In this document: positions 6,601 to 14,373 of the stretch, one piece after another
How the letters are laid out: every line of letters starts with the position of its first letter
Position numbering within the stretch: position 1 is the stretch's first letter
From: an uncultured Bariatricus sp.
Lineage (GTDB): Bacteria > Bacillota > Clostridia > Lachnospirales > Lachnospiraceae
DNA length: 27,216 bases
NCBI GenBank assembly: GCA_934320645.1
Contig: CAKRFP010000034.1
Location: 1-27,216, forward strand
Direction: 5' to 3'
Translations under genes and position numbers: made by a program
The notes under the pieces: model-generated
What the model was told of the DNA's origin: nothing
The model's input: the letters and a program-made list of their open reading frames with translations, nothing else
The model's database searches: none

Positions 6601-8426
6601 GACCGGATCACCTCCAGAAAACATTCGCCATATTTGTCAAACTTAAATTCTCCGACACCGGATACTTCCAACATCCCCGCCTTATCCTTTGGCTGATCGA
6701 TACACATCTGCACCAGCGTCTTATCGGAAAATACAATATACGGCGGAACCTTTTCTTCTCTCGCGATCTCAGCTCGAAGAGCGCGCAGGATTTCAAATGA
6801 CTCTTCCTGTTCTTTGTTCAAAACCAGTCCTGCGGTCTTCTTTACCTTCTTCTTCGGTGCCGCTTTCGCCTCTTTCTCCGGTTCTTTTGCCATCTTCATG
6901 GAAAATGTCTCCTGCCCGGCGATCAGTGCTTCTGATTTTTTAGTCATCTTCACGATCATATAAGAATCCGGTGTGGTCTTCAGATATCCATCTACCAGAA
7001 GCTGGTTAAAAATCTGCCTGAGCTTCCACGAAGGCGTCTTAGAGAGTACCCCGTAAGCCGGACTGGCACTCATGCCATACTGCCGGATCTTCGCATTATT
7101 TGCCCCATGCACCGTATCCAGAATTACATTGATGCCATAACGCTGATGACTCTCTTTTACACACATGACAAGGATTCTTGCCTCTGCCGTCATATCCACG
7201 GTATCAAACTGTGTCTTACAGTTGGAACAGTTTCCACAGTAATTACTGCCGTATTCTCCAAAATACCGCAGAATATAATCCCGCAGGCACTCATTTGTAA
7301 AGCAGTAATAGGTCATCTTTTTCAGACGCTCCTGATCCCGCTCCATCACGATCCGGCGCGTCAGTTCATCCAGTTCCTGATTATCCCGGTTGTTCTCAAT
7401 GAACATCTGGTTTGTGATCACATCCTGCCCACTGTATAAAAGCAGACATTCTCCCGGTTCGCCGTCACGCGCACAGCGTCCCACTTCCTGATAATAAGAC
7501 TCCAGATTCTTTGGCATATTGTAATGCACGACAAAACGGACATTGGATTTGTCGATTCCCATCCCAAATGCATTGGTCGCTACCATGATCTGCTTCCGGT
7601 CATAGATAAAATCATCCTGATTATCGCGCCTTTCCTGATCCGTCAGTCCCGCATGATACCTGGTCACGGAAAATCCGTCCATTTCCAGGAGTGCACAATT
7701 TTCCTCCACCTGCTTTCTGGTCAGGCAGTAGACGATCCCACATTGATCCGGATGCTCCTCAATAAATGCTTTGAGCGCGACATATTTATTCTTCGGGGAC
7801 TGTACTGCGAGAAAAAGATTCGGTCTGTCATATCCGGTCATCACGACTTCCGGATCCTCCAGCATCAGGATATCGATCATATCCTCTCTTACTTCTTTCG
7901 TCGCTGTTGCAGTAAATGCACTCACAACCGGCCGCCTCGGAAGACGCTCTACAAACTCTGTGATCTTTAAATAGCTTGGCCGGAAATCCTGTCCCCACTG
8001 GGAAACACAGTGCGCTTCATCGACTGCGATCATAGAAATATCCACACTCATAGCAAAATCCATAAACTCCGCAGTCTCCAGCCGCTCCGGTGCCACATAG
8101 ATGATCTTATATCTTCCTTCTTTTGCAAAGGCAAGTGCCTTCCGGTACTGCCCCATAGTCAGGGAACTGTTCAGATAGGCTGCATGAACCCCTGCCTGGT
8201 TGAGGGATGCCACCTGATCTTTCATAAGAGAAATAAGGGGAGATATCACAAGTGTAATACCTCCCATCATCAGAGCCGGAATCTGAAAACAGATGGACTT
8301 TCCGGCTCCCGTTGGCAGTATGCCGAGTACATCCCGCCCGGACAGGATCGCATTGATCAGCTTCTCCTGTCCCGGCCGGAACCCGTCATAGCCAAAAAAT
8401 TGCTTTAATACTTGAAATTTATCCAA
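6591..8426 (-). CDS. recQ: ATP-dependent DNA helicase RecQ
   Basis: A 611-residue superfamily 2 helicase that unwinds DNA 3' to 5' in recombination and repair. In order: motif 0 FRPGQ (16-20), Walker A LPTGAGKS (37-44), DEAHC box (136-140) followed by the RecQ-specific VSQWGQDFRPSY loop, motif VI QEVGRCARDG, then the RQC zinc-binding Cys cluster (CFTNEC..YCGNCSNC, about 373-401), winged helix, a Lys-rich linker, and a single HRDC domain at the C-terminus (about 530-605). The start is TTG at 8426, since the frame has no nearby ATG and GAAGAGGTAG precedes it. It overlaps the end of the upstream COG0523 gene by 8 bases, implying translational coupling. Confidence 0.96.
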   Translation of the reverse strand: MDKFQVLKQFFGYDGFRPGQEKLINAILSGRDVLGILPTGAGKSICFQIPALMMGGITLVISPLISLMKDQVASLNQAGVHAAYLNSSLTMGQYRKALAFAKEGRYKIIYVAPERLETAEFMDFAMSVDISMIAVDEAHCVSQWGQDFRPSYLKITEFVERLPRRPVVSAFTATATKEVREDMIDILMLEDPEVVMTGYDRPNLFLAVQSPKNKYVALKAFIEEHPDQCGIVYCLTRKQVEENCALLEMDGFSVTRYHAGLTDQERRDNQDDFIYDRKQIMVATNAFGMGIDKSNVRFVVHYNMPKNLESYYQEVGRCARDGEPGECLLLYSGQDVITNQMFIENNRDNQELDELTRRIVMERDQERLKKMTYYCFTNECLRDYILRYFGEYGSNYCGNCSNCKTQFDTVDMTAEARILVMCVKESHQRYGINVILDTVHGANNAKIRQYGMSASPAYGVLSKTPSWKLRQIFNQLLVDGYLKTTPDSYMIVKMTKKSEALIAGQETFSMKMAKEPEKEAKAAPKKKVKKTAGLVLNKEQEESFEILRALRAEIAREEKVPPYIVFSDKTLVQMCIDQPKDKAGMLEVSGVGEFKFDKYGECFLEVIRSWT

Positions 8427-9360
8427 GATATACTACCTCTTCTTCCGGTTTCTCTGCGGATTCCATCTCCAGCATATAAAGAACCGGCTGCTTTGGAACC
8501 ATCGGACGGTACGCTTCGTACTCGAACTTGACAGTTACTTTTTTCCAGCTTCTCTGTGTGATCTGCGCTGCCCTTCCAAGATTACACGGATATCCATAGA
8601 AACGGATATCATCTGCGCAGCAGGTCATGATCTGTCTTCCCGGGATCAGCATATTCGCCGGCATTCCCTTCGGACGGAAAAGCTGTGCAAGGAAGGTGAT
8701 CTTCTTGTGCTCGTAGCGCTCCGGATGCTCATATGCATCCACATACCAGGTACCAAAGTCCACATCATCAATGAAGATATGGTCTGCTTTCAGATCATAT
8801 GGCAGATCCTCTTCTGTCTGCGGGATAATATTGCCATCCACGCCTTCAAAGATCAACTGTGCCTGTGGGTTCTGGATCTTAAGGGCACGTCTGAACGCAC
8901 TTCGGTCTGTATTTTCCCCACAACGGTTGATGATGATCAGCTCAGATTCTGTAAGCTGGTTCATCAGCATATTCCGCATATTCTTCAGGTACATGTCCAG
9001 GGTTTCACCGCTAACCGTTGAGTACACACCCTGGATCTCCCAGTTGCGAGGAAAATCTTCATCCAGGATCTCCTGCAGATCCCAGGTTCCATTGTACTCA
9101 ATGATCACCTGGACCGGATGATAGATCTTCTCACAGTTTTCAAAGAAAGTTTTATTTAACTTTTCTCTTTCTTCTATATTGAAGAGGAACATTCCGTTCT
9201 CATCCAGATATTTTTCCGAGTACTCTTCCTCTCCCTCTTCACACTGCAAAAGCAATGTCGGACCTTCTTCGATCCATTCCTGCTTCATCAGTGTGTCCTT
9301 GATAAATGTTGTTTTTCCACTGTCCAGAAATCCTGTACAGATATATACCGGTGTTGTCAT
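8419..9360 (-). CDS. COG0523/CobW-type P-loop GTPase, divergent, no CxCC motif
   Basis: A 313-residue protein of the CobW/HypB/UreG-like GTPases. Walker A is GFLDSGKTT (residues 10-18); the guanine-binding NKxD equivalent is NRCG, and a CobW C-terminal beta domain follows, ending in an acidic tail. The family's metal-binding GCxCC motif, present in the preceding gene product, is missing; only one Cys (LLLQCEEGEEEYSE) lies in the matching region. This suggests a changed role, perhaps a partner of the upstream paralogue rather than an independent metallochaperone; that is inference. It follows the upstream gene by 15 bases, with its AGGAGGA ribosome site beside that gene's stop codon, and overlaps recQ downstream. 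Confidence 0.85.
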   Translation of the reverse strand: MTTPVYICTGFLDSGKTTFIKDTLMKQEWIEEGPTLLLQCEEGEEEYSEKYLDENGMFLFNIEEREKLNKTFFENCEKIYHPVQVIIEYNGTWDLQEILDEDFPRNWEIQGVYSTVSGETLDMYLKNMRNMLMNQLTESELIIINRCGENTDRSAFRRALKIQNPQAQLIFEGVDGNIIPQTEEDLPYDLKADHIFIDDVDFGTWYVDAYEHPERYEHKKITFLAQLFRPKGMPANMLIPGRQIMTCCADDIRFYGYPCNLGRAAQITQRSWKKVTVKFEYEAYRPMVPKQPVLYMLEMESAEKPEEEVVYLG

Positions 9361-9375
9361 CGCCGCTTGCTCCTC

Positions 9376-10548
9376 CTAGATATGGAATAACTTAACCAGG
9401 TCGTCTTCTTTGAGATCTGTTCCGATCACGCATACACGTCCTGTGTAATCAGCCTGTCCCTCACGGACTTCATATTCTTCCGGAACCATATCAAACTGCT
9501 TCCAGGAACCATCTGCCATCTGGATAATTCCTTTGGAACGAAGTACGGTTCCGTAAGCATCTGTCTCAGATAATGCTTTCAGCAGGTAATCCAGTTCTTC
9601 TTCTGTATACTTGTGGGCAGTCTCCTTGCCCCAGCTTGTAAATACTTCATCTGCATGATGATGTCCTTCGTGTCCGTGGTGATGGTCATGGCATCCGCAG
9701 GTGCAGTTCTCATCATGTTCATGATGATGCTCATGGTCCTCATGGTCGTGATCATGATGGTGTTCATGGTCATGATCGTGGCATCCGCAGGTGCAGTTCT
9801 CATCATGTTCGTGATGATGTTCATGCTCTTCGTGATCGTGATGATGGTCATGATCATGGTCATGTCCGCAGCCACATTCGTCATCATGATGATGGTTATG
9901 CTCGTGGCCGTCATGCTCATGTGCATGTTCTTCCAGGATACCTTCAATCTCAGCGCCATGCTGCAGGGCATGCAAAACGGCATCTTTTCCAAGTTCTTCC
10001 CAAGGTGTGGAAATAATGGTCGCCTCTGCATTTTTCTCACGCAGCATATGCACGCACTCTTCTACCTTTTCATCTGTCATCATCTGGGTACGGCTGATAA
10101 CGATCGTAGATGCATGCTCTACCTGGTTATTGAAGAATTCTCCGAAATTCTTGAGATAGATCTTTGCTTTCTTACCGTCAACAACTGTAATTCTTCCGTC
10201 AATCTCAATATCTGCCTCATCTTTGACACCCTCGATTGCTTTTACAACATCAGAAAGCTTTCCAACTCCTGAAGGTTCGATGATGACACGGTCCGGTGTA
10301 TAATCTGCAAGTACTTTCTGAAGTGCTTTACTAAAATCCCCCACCAGTGTACAGCAGATACATCCTGAGTTCATCTCTGTGATCTCAACGCCGGCATCTT
10401 TTAAGAATCCGCCATCAATACCGATCTCCCCAAATTCGTTCTCGATCAGGACCAGTCTTTCTCCCGGAAATACATCCTCGATCAGTTTCTTGATGAATGT
10501 TGTCTTTCCTGCCCCCAGGAAACCAGAAATAATATCAACTTTCGTCAT
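9376..10548 (-). CDS. COG0523/CobW-type GTPase with His/Cys-rich metal-binding insert
   Basis: A 390-residue G3E-family GTPase. Walker A is GFLGAGKTT (9-17), followed by the conserved ENEFGEIGIDG segment and the metal-binding GCICC motif (62-66). A very His-rich insert spans about residues 205-298 and includes two copies of DENCTCGCHDH plus ECGCGHDHDH. The CobW C-terminal domain follows, ending LVKLFHI. Members of this family (ZNG1, YeiR, YjiA, ZigA) deliver or buffer zinc or other transition metals at the cost of GTP. The insert could bind many metal ions; Zn, Ni or Co cannot be told apart from sequence. First gene of a four-gene operon, with its own promoter at 10623-10651. Confidence 0.93.
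   Translation of the reverse strand: MTKVDIISGFLGAGKTTFIKKLIEDVFPGERLVLIENEFGEIGIDGGFLKDAGVEITEMNSGCICCTLVGDFSKALQKVLADYTPDRVIIEPSGVGKLSDVVKAIEGVKDEADIEIDGRITVVDGKKAKIYLKNFGEFFNNQVEHASTIVISRTQMMTDEKVEECVHMLREKNAEATIISTPWEELGKDAVLHALQHGAEIEGILEEHAHEHDGHEHNHHHDDECGCGHDHDHDHHHDHEEHEHHHEHDENCTCGCHDHDHEHHHDHDHEDHEHHHEHDENCTCGCHDHHHGHEGHHHADEVFTSWGKETAHKYTEEELDYLLKALSETDAYGTVLRSKGIIQMADGSWKQFDMVPEEYEVREGQADYTGRVCVIGTDLKEDDLVKLFHI
9661..9840 (-). repeat. 90-bp tandem duplication coding the His/Cys-rich insert
   Basis: Two adjacent 90-bp units (9661-9750 and 9751-9840) encode about 30 residues each. The central 30 bases are identical (9691-9720 and 9781-9810) and the flanks diverge, the 30 bases after them matching at 24 of 30. 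A more degraded third unit follows around 9841-9900. The period is a multiple of three, so copy-number changes would keep the frame. Confidence 0.8.
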
Positions 10549-10622
10549 TTTTCGTTCCTCTTTTCTTATTATTATAATTTCATAAATTAGCCTTTTCTAA
10601 CTGCAAATTGTTTCCGAGCTAT

Positions 10623-10651
10623 ATCGTATCACATTTCTTTAAAAGATGCAA
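10623..10651 (-). promoter_or_regulatory. Promoter of the COG0523-recQ-ygjP operon
   Basis: On the minus strand TTGCAT (10646-10651), 17 bases, TACGAT (10623-10628), about 75 bases before the first start codon. It is divergent from the P-loop gene promoter, with only nine bases between the two -35 boxes, so a regulator bound there could affect both. Confidence 0.6.
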
Positions 10652-10660
10652 ATAAATAGC

Positions 10661-10689
10661 TTGTTAATGCATTGTGATTAGTGTATAAT
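10661..10689 (+). promoter_or_regulatory. Promoter of the small P-loop protein gene
   Basis: TTGTTA (10661-10666), exactly 17 bases, TATAAT (10684-10689). The start site would fall near 10696, leaving a leader of roughly 50 bases that contains a small GTAC..GTAC inverted repeat (10706-10720). Confidence 0.75.
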
Positions 10690-10749
10690 AGTTTTATAAA
10701 ATCTCGTACTTTTTTAGTACAAATTCATAAACAAAGGAGACTTGATAAT

Positions 10750-11172
10750 ATGGTTAATTTATTGACAGGCCCAAAAGGAAGCGGAAAAACCCAGCAAATG
10801 ATCGAACGTGCTAACGAAGCTGTAAAGACATGTGAAGGAAACGTATTCTTCATCAAGAAGAGCCACCGAGATACATACAGCTTATCTTTCAACATCAGAG
10901 CGATCTGCATGGATGACTATGATGTAATCACCAATACCGATGAATATCTTGGATTTATTTACGGTATGTTAAGCGCAGACCATGATATCAAAGCAATCTT
11001 TATCGACGGTATTTTAAAACACGCCGACATCACACTTGAGAACATTCCTTCTTTCATCGAAACACTGAAAAAGATCTCCAAAGAAAATGATGTAGATTTT
11101 TATGTCAGCATCAGTGCAACGAATGAACAGCTTGGTAATGTAAATTTTGAAGATTGTACACTCCTTAACTAA
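10750..11172 (+). CDS. Small P-loop NTPase of unknown function
   Basis: A 140-residue protein made of little more than one nucleotide-binding core. Walker A is GPKGSGKT (residues 7-14), and a Walker B-like strand IKAIFIDG places Asp86 after four hydrophobic residues. No membrane segment, zinc site or second domain is visible. The closest general shape is that of short AAA/thymidine-kinase-like P-loop proteins; similar short clostridial proteins are sometimes labelled PilT-like, which I do not endorse. The ATG at 10750 is preceded by AAAGGAGA; a longer frame from 10681 would begin inside the promoter and is rejected. The gene is monocistronic, between its own promoter and a strong terminator, and divergent from the COG0523 operon. 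Confidence 0.8.
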   Translation: MVNLLTGPKGSGKTQQMIERANEAVKTCEGNVFFIKKSHRDTYSLSFNIRAICMDDYDVITNTDEYLGFIYGMLSADHDIKAIFIDGILKHADITLENIPSFIETLKKISKENDVDFYVSISATNEQLGNVNFEDCTLLN

Positions 11173-11186
11173 GATAGACATTATCC

Positions 11187-11231
11187 AAAAGGAGGGATGA
11201 AGATTTTCTGTAAATCTTCATCCCTCCTTTT
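11187..11231. terminator. Strong bidirectional terminator
   Basis: A perfect 20-bp stem (starting AAAAGGAGGGATGAAG) with a five-base loop lies 14 bases after the P-loop gene stop. T-rich bases follow on the plus strand, and TTTT on the minus strand, where it can also end the trk operon (last stop at 11266). Confidence 0.9.
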
Positions 11232-11265
11232 ATGTTTTTCCAAATGTGACTAAGCACATTCTATG

Positions 11266-12876
11266 CTATTTCAAAGACAAAACCGTATTTGCCTTATCCC
11301 CTTTTGCATACTCCAGTTTTACATCATCTCCCACATTGTACTTGATGATCTCAATAAAATCGACTACCGATACATCAAAAATCTCATCTGATCCTTCCAG
11401 CATAATGTAGTAATGAGAATCTCCATCTATAACGCCCTGGGCGATTTTCGTGATCTTTCCTTCGATCGTGCCGGTATCCATCTTCACTTCTTCTTTTTCC
11501 TTGATTCCATTGGTAAGAAGCAGATTATTGTAGGATTCTTCACATGCACTTACCGTGTCCCCGATCGCAACAACCTGGTACTTCTGGACATTGACCATTG
11601 CATACTTTTTCACAAGTCCTGCATCATCCTTAAGTGCCATAAAGTAAGTCGGCTCCCCGGAAATGTTAAGCAGCAGCGGGAAAGTCGCCTGATACTTCAG
11701 GTTCTGTACCTGTCCTTCTGCCGATGCCATTGCAGAATCCTCGATCGCACCTGCCACCGGATAATACTTTGTCTCCATAGTTCTCTGGTTCATCAGAACA
11801 AATCCCACATTGGACTGGTCACTGTTTACAGAAGTTACTCCCGTGTACACCCATACATCATCATCAATTGCCAGATAATTGTATCCGTTTGTTGTCTTCA
11901 GACAATCTTTCTGGCTGAGCACACTGTTAAAATACCCATGTTTTAACGTGCCATAATAATCATAAAGCTGTACCAGAAGATCTGCTGAATAGGCACGGTC
12001 GATCCATTCCGGGACTTCATCGATCCTGTAGTCCTGCATTTCGCCGGTGATTGCATTGCAGAGCACCACACGCCCTACCGTTTCTCCTCCGAAAAGACCG
12101 ATATTATACTTTTTGACCGGTGCTACCCAGTATGGAACACCATTATCATCAATTTCAAAACTAAGGTCTCCGTAAATATAAGTCGGATGCGCAAAACGAA
12201 GATGACGGTAAATATTTCTTCCAAAATGCTCGCTTGTCGAATACTTCATTCCCTGCTCCAGCTTTACCATCTCTGTTGTCTGACTTGCCATATCGATACG
12301 GATATATGCAGGAAGTCCATCTTTCCGATTGGTAAACCATTTGATCAGATTCGCATATTTCAAAGGTGACACACGGACCGGACGATCCTTGTAGTTGATC
12401 TGACTGTAGATATCGTCCACCTCAAACTGGGATACCATATCTGACATGCTTCCCATCTTCCGGTCTCCTAAAAGCTGCGCAGACTCCTTATCCAGAAGCG
12501 GGATCTGGTCAAAGGAAAGCTCCTCGATATCTTTTGTGAATTCGCCCTCTTCTACCTTCAGAAGCTGCTGATATTTCTTCGCATTTACAATCGGTGAAGA
12601 AAGAATGGTTCCGGCCAGATAAATCACTACCAAAAGGATAAAAAGACGGAAACACCATTTGAAACCTTTGGATTCTTTCATCTCCTTCAGATCAATCACT
12701 CCGTATCGCAAGCCTTTTTTTCCTGCAAACACAAGACCGAACGCAAGTACCAGAACCAGCACAAAATACCACACTCCGGAAGAATGGATATTAAAAGCCG
12801 GCAGTGATACATAATACCAGATTCCTGCTGCCACTAAAAGCAGCAGAAAACTGATCGCTATATTTTTCTTTTTCAT
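11266..12876 (-). CDS. Membrane-anchored protein of unknown function in the trk operon
   Basis: A 536-residue protein I do not recognise. Three hydrophobic segments lie near the N-terminus (about 5-22, 34-52 and 75-95). The rest is a large soluble domain of about 435 residues, rich in aromatic and acidic residues, with no metal or catalytic motif that I can see. The last 65 residues (GTIEGKITKIAQGVIDGDSHYYIML..FDVSV..YNVGDDVKLEY) look like a separate small beta-barrel (OB/SH3-like) module. If segment 3 ends outside, the large domain would be extracytoplasmic. It follows trkH by 39 bases with a good AAAAGGAG site, in the same direction, so it is probably co-transcribed with trkA and trkH. A role in K+ uptake or envelope stress is inferred from position only. 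Confidence 0.8.
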   Translation of the reverse strand: MKKKNIAISFLLLLVAAGIWYYVSLPAFNIHSSGVWYFVLVLVLAFGLVFAGKKGLRYGVIDLKEMKESKGFKWCFRLFILLVVIYLAGTILSSPIVNAKKYQQLLKVEEGEFTKDIEELSFDQIPLLDKESAQLLGDRKMGSMSDMVSQFEVDDIYSQINYKDRPVRVSPLKYANLIKWFTNRKDGLPAYIRIDMASQTTEMVKLEQGMKYSTSEHFGRNIYRHLRFAHPTYIYGDLSFEIDDNGVPYWVAPVKKYNIGLFGGETVGRVVLCNAITGEMQDYRIDEVPEWIDRAYSADLLVQLYDYYGTLKHGYFNSVLSQKDCLKTTNGYNYLAIDDDVWVYTGVTSVNSDQSNVGFVLMNQRTMETKYYPVAGAIEDSAMASAEGQVQNLKYQATFPLLLNISGEPTYFMALKDDAGLVKKYAMVNVQKYQVVAIGDTVSACEESYNNLLLTNGIKEKEEVKMDTGTIEGKITKIAQGVIDGDSHYYIMLEGSDEIFDVSVVDFIEIIKYNVGDDVKLEYAKGDKANTVLSLK

Positions 12877-12915
12877 AAATTCTCCTTTTCATTGTTTTGC
12901 CTATCCAAAGCTGTC

Positions 12916-14361
12916 TTAGAATTTTCTACTCCAAAGTGACGGCGAGAACAGCATCAGGAACGGGAAAATCTCCAGTCGTCCGATCAGCATATCCACACAG
13001 AACACGATCTTTGAGAAGTCTGAGAACTTCGCAAAATTTTCCACAGGTCCTACCAGATTCAGTCCCGGTCCTACATTATTAAGTGTAGTAAGCACTCCGG
13101 TAAATGAAGTAGTAAAATCAAAGTTATTGATTGAGATCAGAAGCACGGATACGATCAGGATTAGTATATACGCAATAAAGTACACATATACCCCCCGCAT
13201 CGTCTCTTCTTTCACTTTTTTTCCATTTACTTTTACGATATTGACTGCTTTCGGATGGATCATAGTTTTCAGCTCCCGCCGGATGCTTTTTGCCAGGATC
13301 AGAAGTCTTGATACTTTGATACCACCGCCTGTTGAACCGGCAGAAGCACCGATTACCATCACAAGAAGCAGAACACATTTGGAAAGTTCCGGCCACTTAT
13401 TGAAATCTGCCGTCACAAATCCAGTTGTCGTGATCACGGATGCCACCTGGAACACTGCATAGCGGAATGCCTTTAAAATGGAATGATAACCTCCGGCGAT
13501 ATTGCAGGTGATCACAACGGTTGCTCCTGCAATGATTCCCAGGTAAGCCCGCAGCTCCTCATTCTTAAATACACTCTTAAAATCTTTCAGAAGCAGAAAG
13601 AAATACAGGTTAAAATTGATACCAAACAGGATCATAAATACGGTGATCACACCATCAATGTAGGCACTGTTGAAGTGTGCCACACTTGCATTGTAGCTGG
13701 AAAATCCTCCGGTACCGGCAGTACTGAATGCATGTGTCACTGCATCAAACAGGTTCATCCCCCCTGCCAGAAGAAAAACTACCTCAATTGCAGTCAGTGC
13801 AAAATACATTCCATACAGGATCCTTGCGGTTCCTCTTGCCTTTGGAACCAGTTTATCCGCCTCTGGTCCCGGAACTTCGGCACGCATCAGATGCATGGAA
13901 TTCTTCTCATCCAGAGAGGTAAGTACCATAACAAATACCAGCACTCCCATTCCACCAACCCAGTGTGTCAGGGAACGCCAGAAAAGAATTCCTTTCGGAA
14001 GTCCTTCAATCTCAGTCAGGATCGTAGAACCTGTCGTCGTAAATCCAGATACTGTTTCAAAAAAAGCATCCACATAGCTTGGAATACTTTTACTGAGTAC
14101 AAATGGAAGTGCACCTGCAAGCGACCAGAAAATCCAAGCCGTTGCAACAATGATCAGGCCTTCTTTGGCATAAATCGTCATGTTCTCCGGGCATTTTCTG
14201 CCAAACAGCAGATAAATTGCCGTCAGGATCGCAGCTGTAATCAGAAAATAAACCGATGTATGCTCGCCATAAATAATGCCAACCATCATTGGAAGCAGCA
14301 TCAGCAGTCCCTCTGCTCCCATCATCTTGCTGATGATATAGCGTATCATTTTCACATTCAT
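12916..14361 (-). CDS. trkH: TrkH-family potassium uptake channel subunit
   Basis: A 481-residue membrane protein of the Trk/Ktr/HKT superfamily. The four pore-loop filter regions can be seen around SGFTTTGSTI, STAGTGGFSSYN, ITTTGFVTADF and TLNNVGPGLN, each with its filter Gly. The intramembrane loop segment GASAGSTGGGIKVSR, which gates the pore in TrkH/KtrB, is present. TrkH forms the K+-conducting dimer in the cytoplasmic membrane and is gated by the cytoplasmic TrkA ring. The start has a GGGGTG ribosome site and lies 12 bases after the trkA stop. Length and helix count are typical. Confidence 0.95.
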   Translation of the reverse strand: MNVKMIRYIISKMMGAEGLLMLLPMMVGIIYGEHTSVYFLITAAILTAIYLLFGRKCPENMTIYAKEGLIIVATAWIFWSLAGALPFVLSKSIPSYVDAFFETVSGFTTTGSTILTEIEGLPKGILFWRSLTHWVGGMGVLVFVMVLTSLDEKNSMHLMRAEVPGPEADKLVPKARGTARILYGMYFALTAIEVVFLLAGGMNLFDAVTHAFSTAGTGGFSSYNASVAHFNSAYIDGVITVFMILFGINFNLYFFLLLKDFKSVFKNEELRAYLGIIAGATVVITCNIAGGYHSILKAFRYAVFQVASVITTTGFVTADFNKWPELSKCVLLLVMVIGASAGSTGGGIKVSRLLILAKSIRRELKTMIHPKAVNIVKVNGKKVKEETMRGVYVYFIAYILILIVSVLLISINNFDFTTSFTGVLTTLNNVGPGLNLVGPVENFAKFSDFSKIVFCVDMLIGRLEIFPFLMLFSPSLWSRKF

Positions 14362-14373
14362 TTCTTTTCACCC

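Noticed and set aside
9661..9900. Regularly spaced repeats considered as a CRISPR array
   Set aside because: The repeats are in frame, encode His/Cys-rich protein inside a GTPase, are contiguous and have no unique spacers; no cas genes are present.
9613..10272. Long rightward open frame (219 codons) opposite the His-rich GTPase
   Set aside because: It is the mirror of the low-complexity GTPase sequence and gives a Met/Val-rich product with no ribosome site or known motif; the opposite strand holds a clear family member.
10549..10622. AT-rich palindromic bases (around TTATAATAATAA) considered as a Zur/Fur box
   Set aside because: The match to any 7-1-7 box is weak and AT-richness alone explains it. 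A motif scan would be needed.
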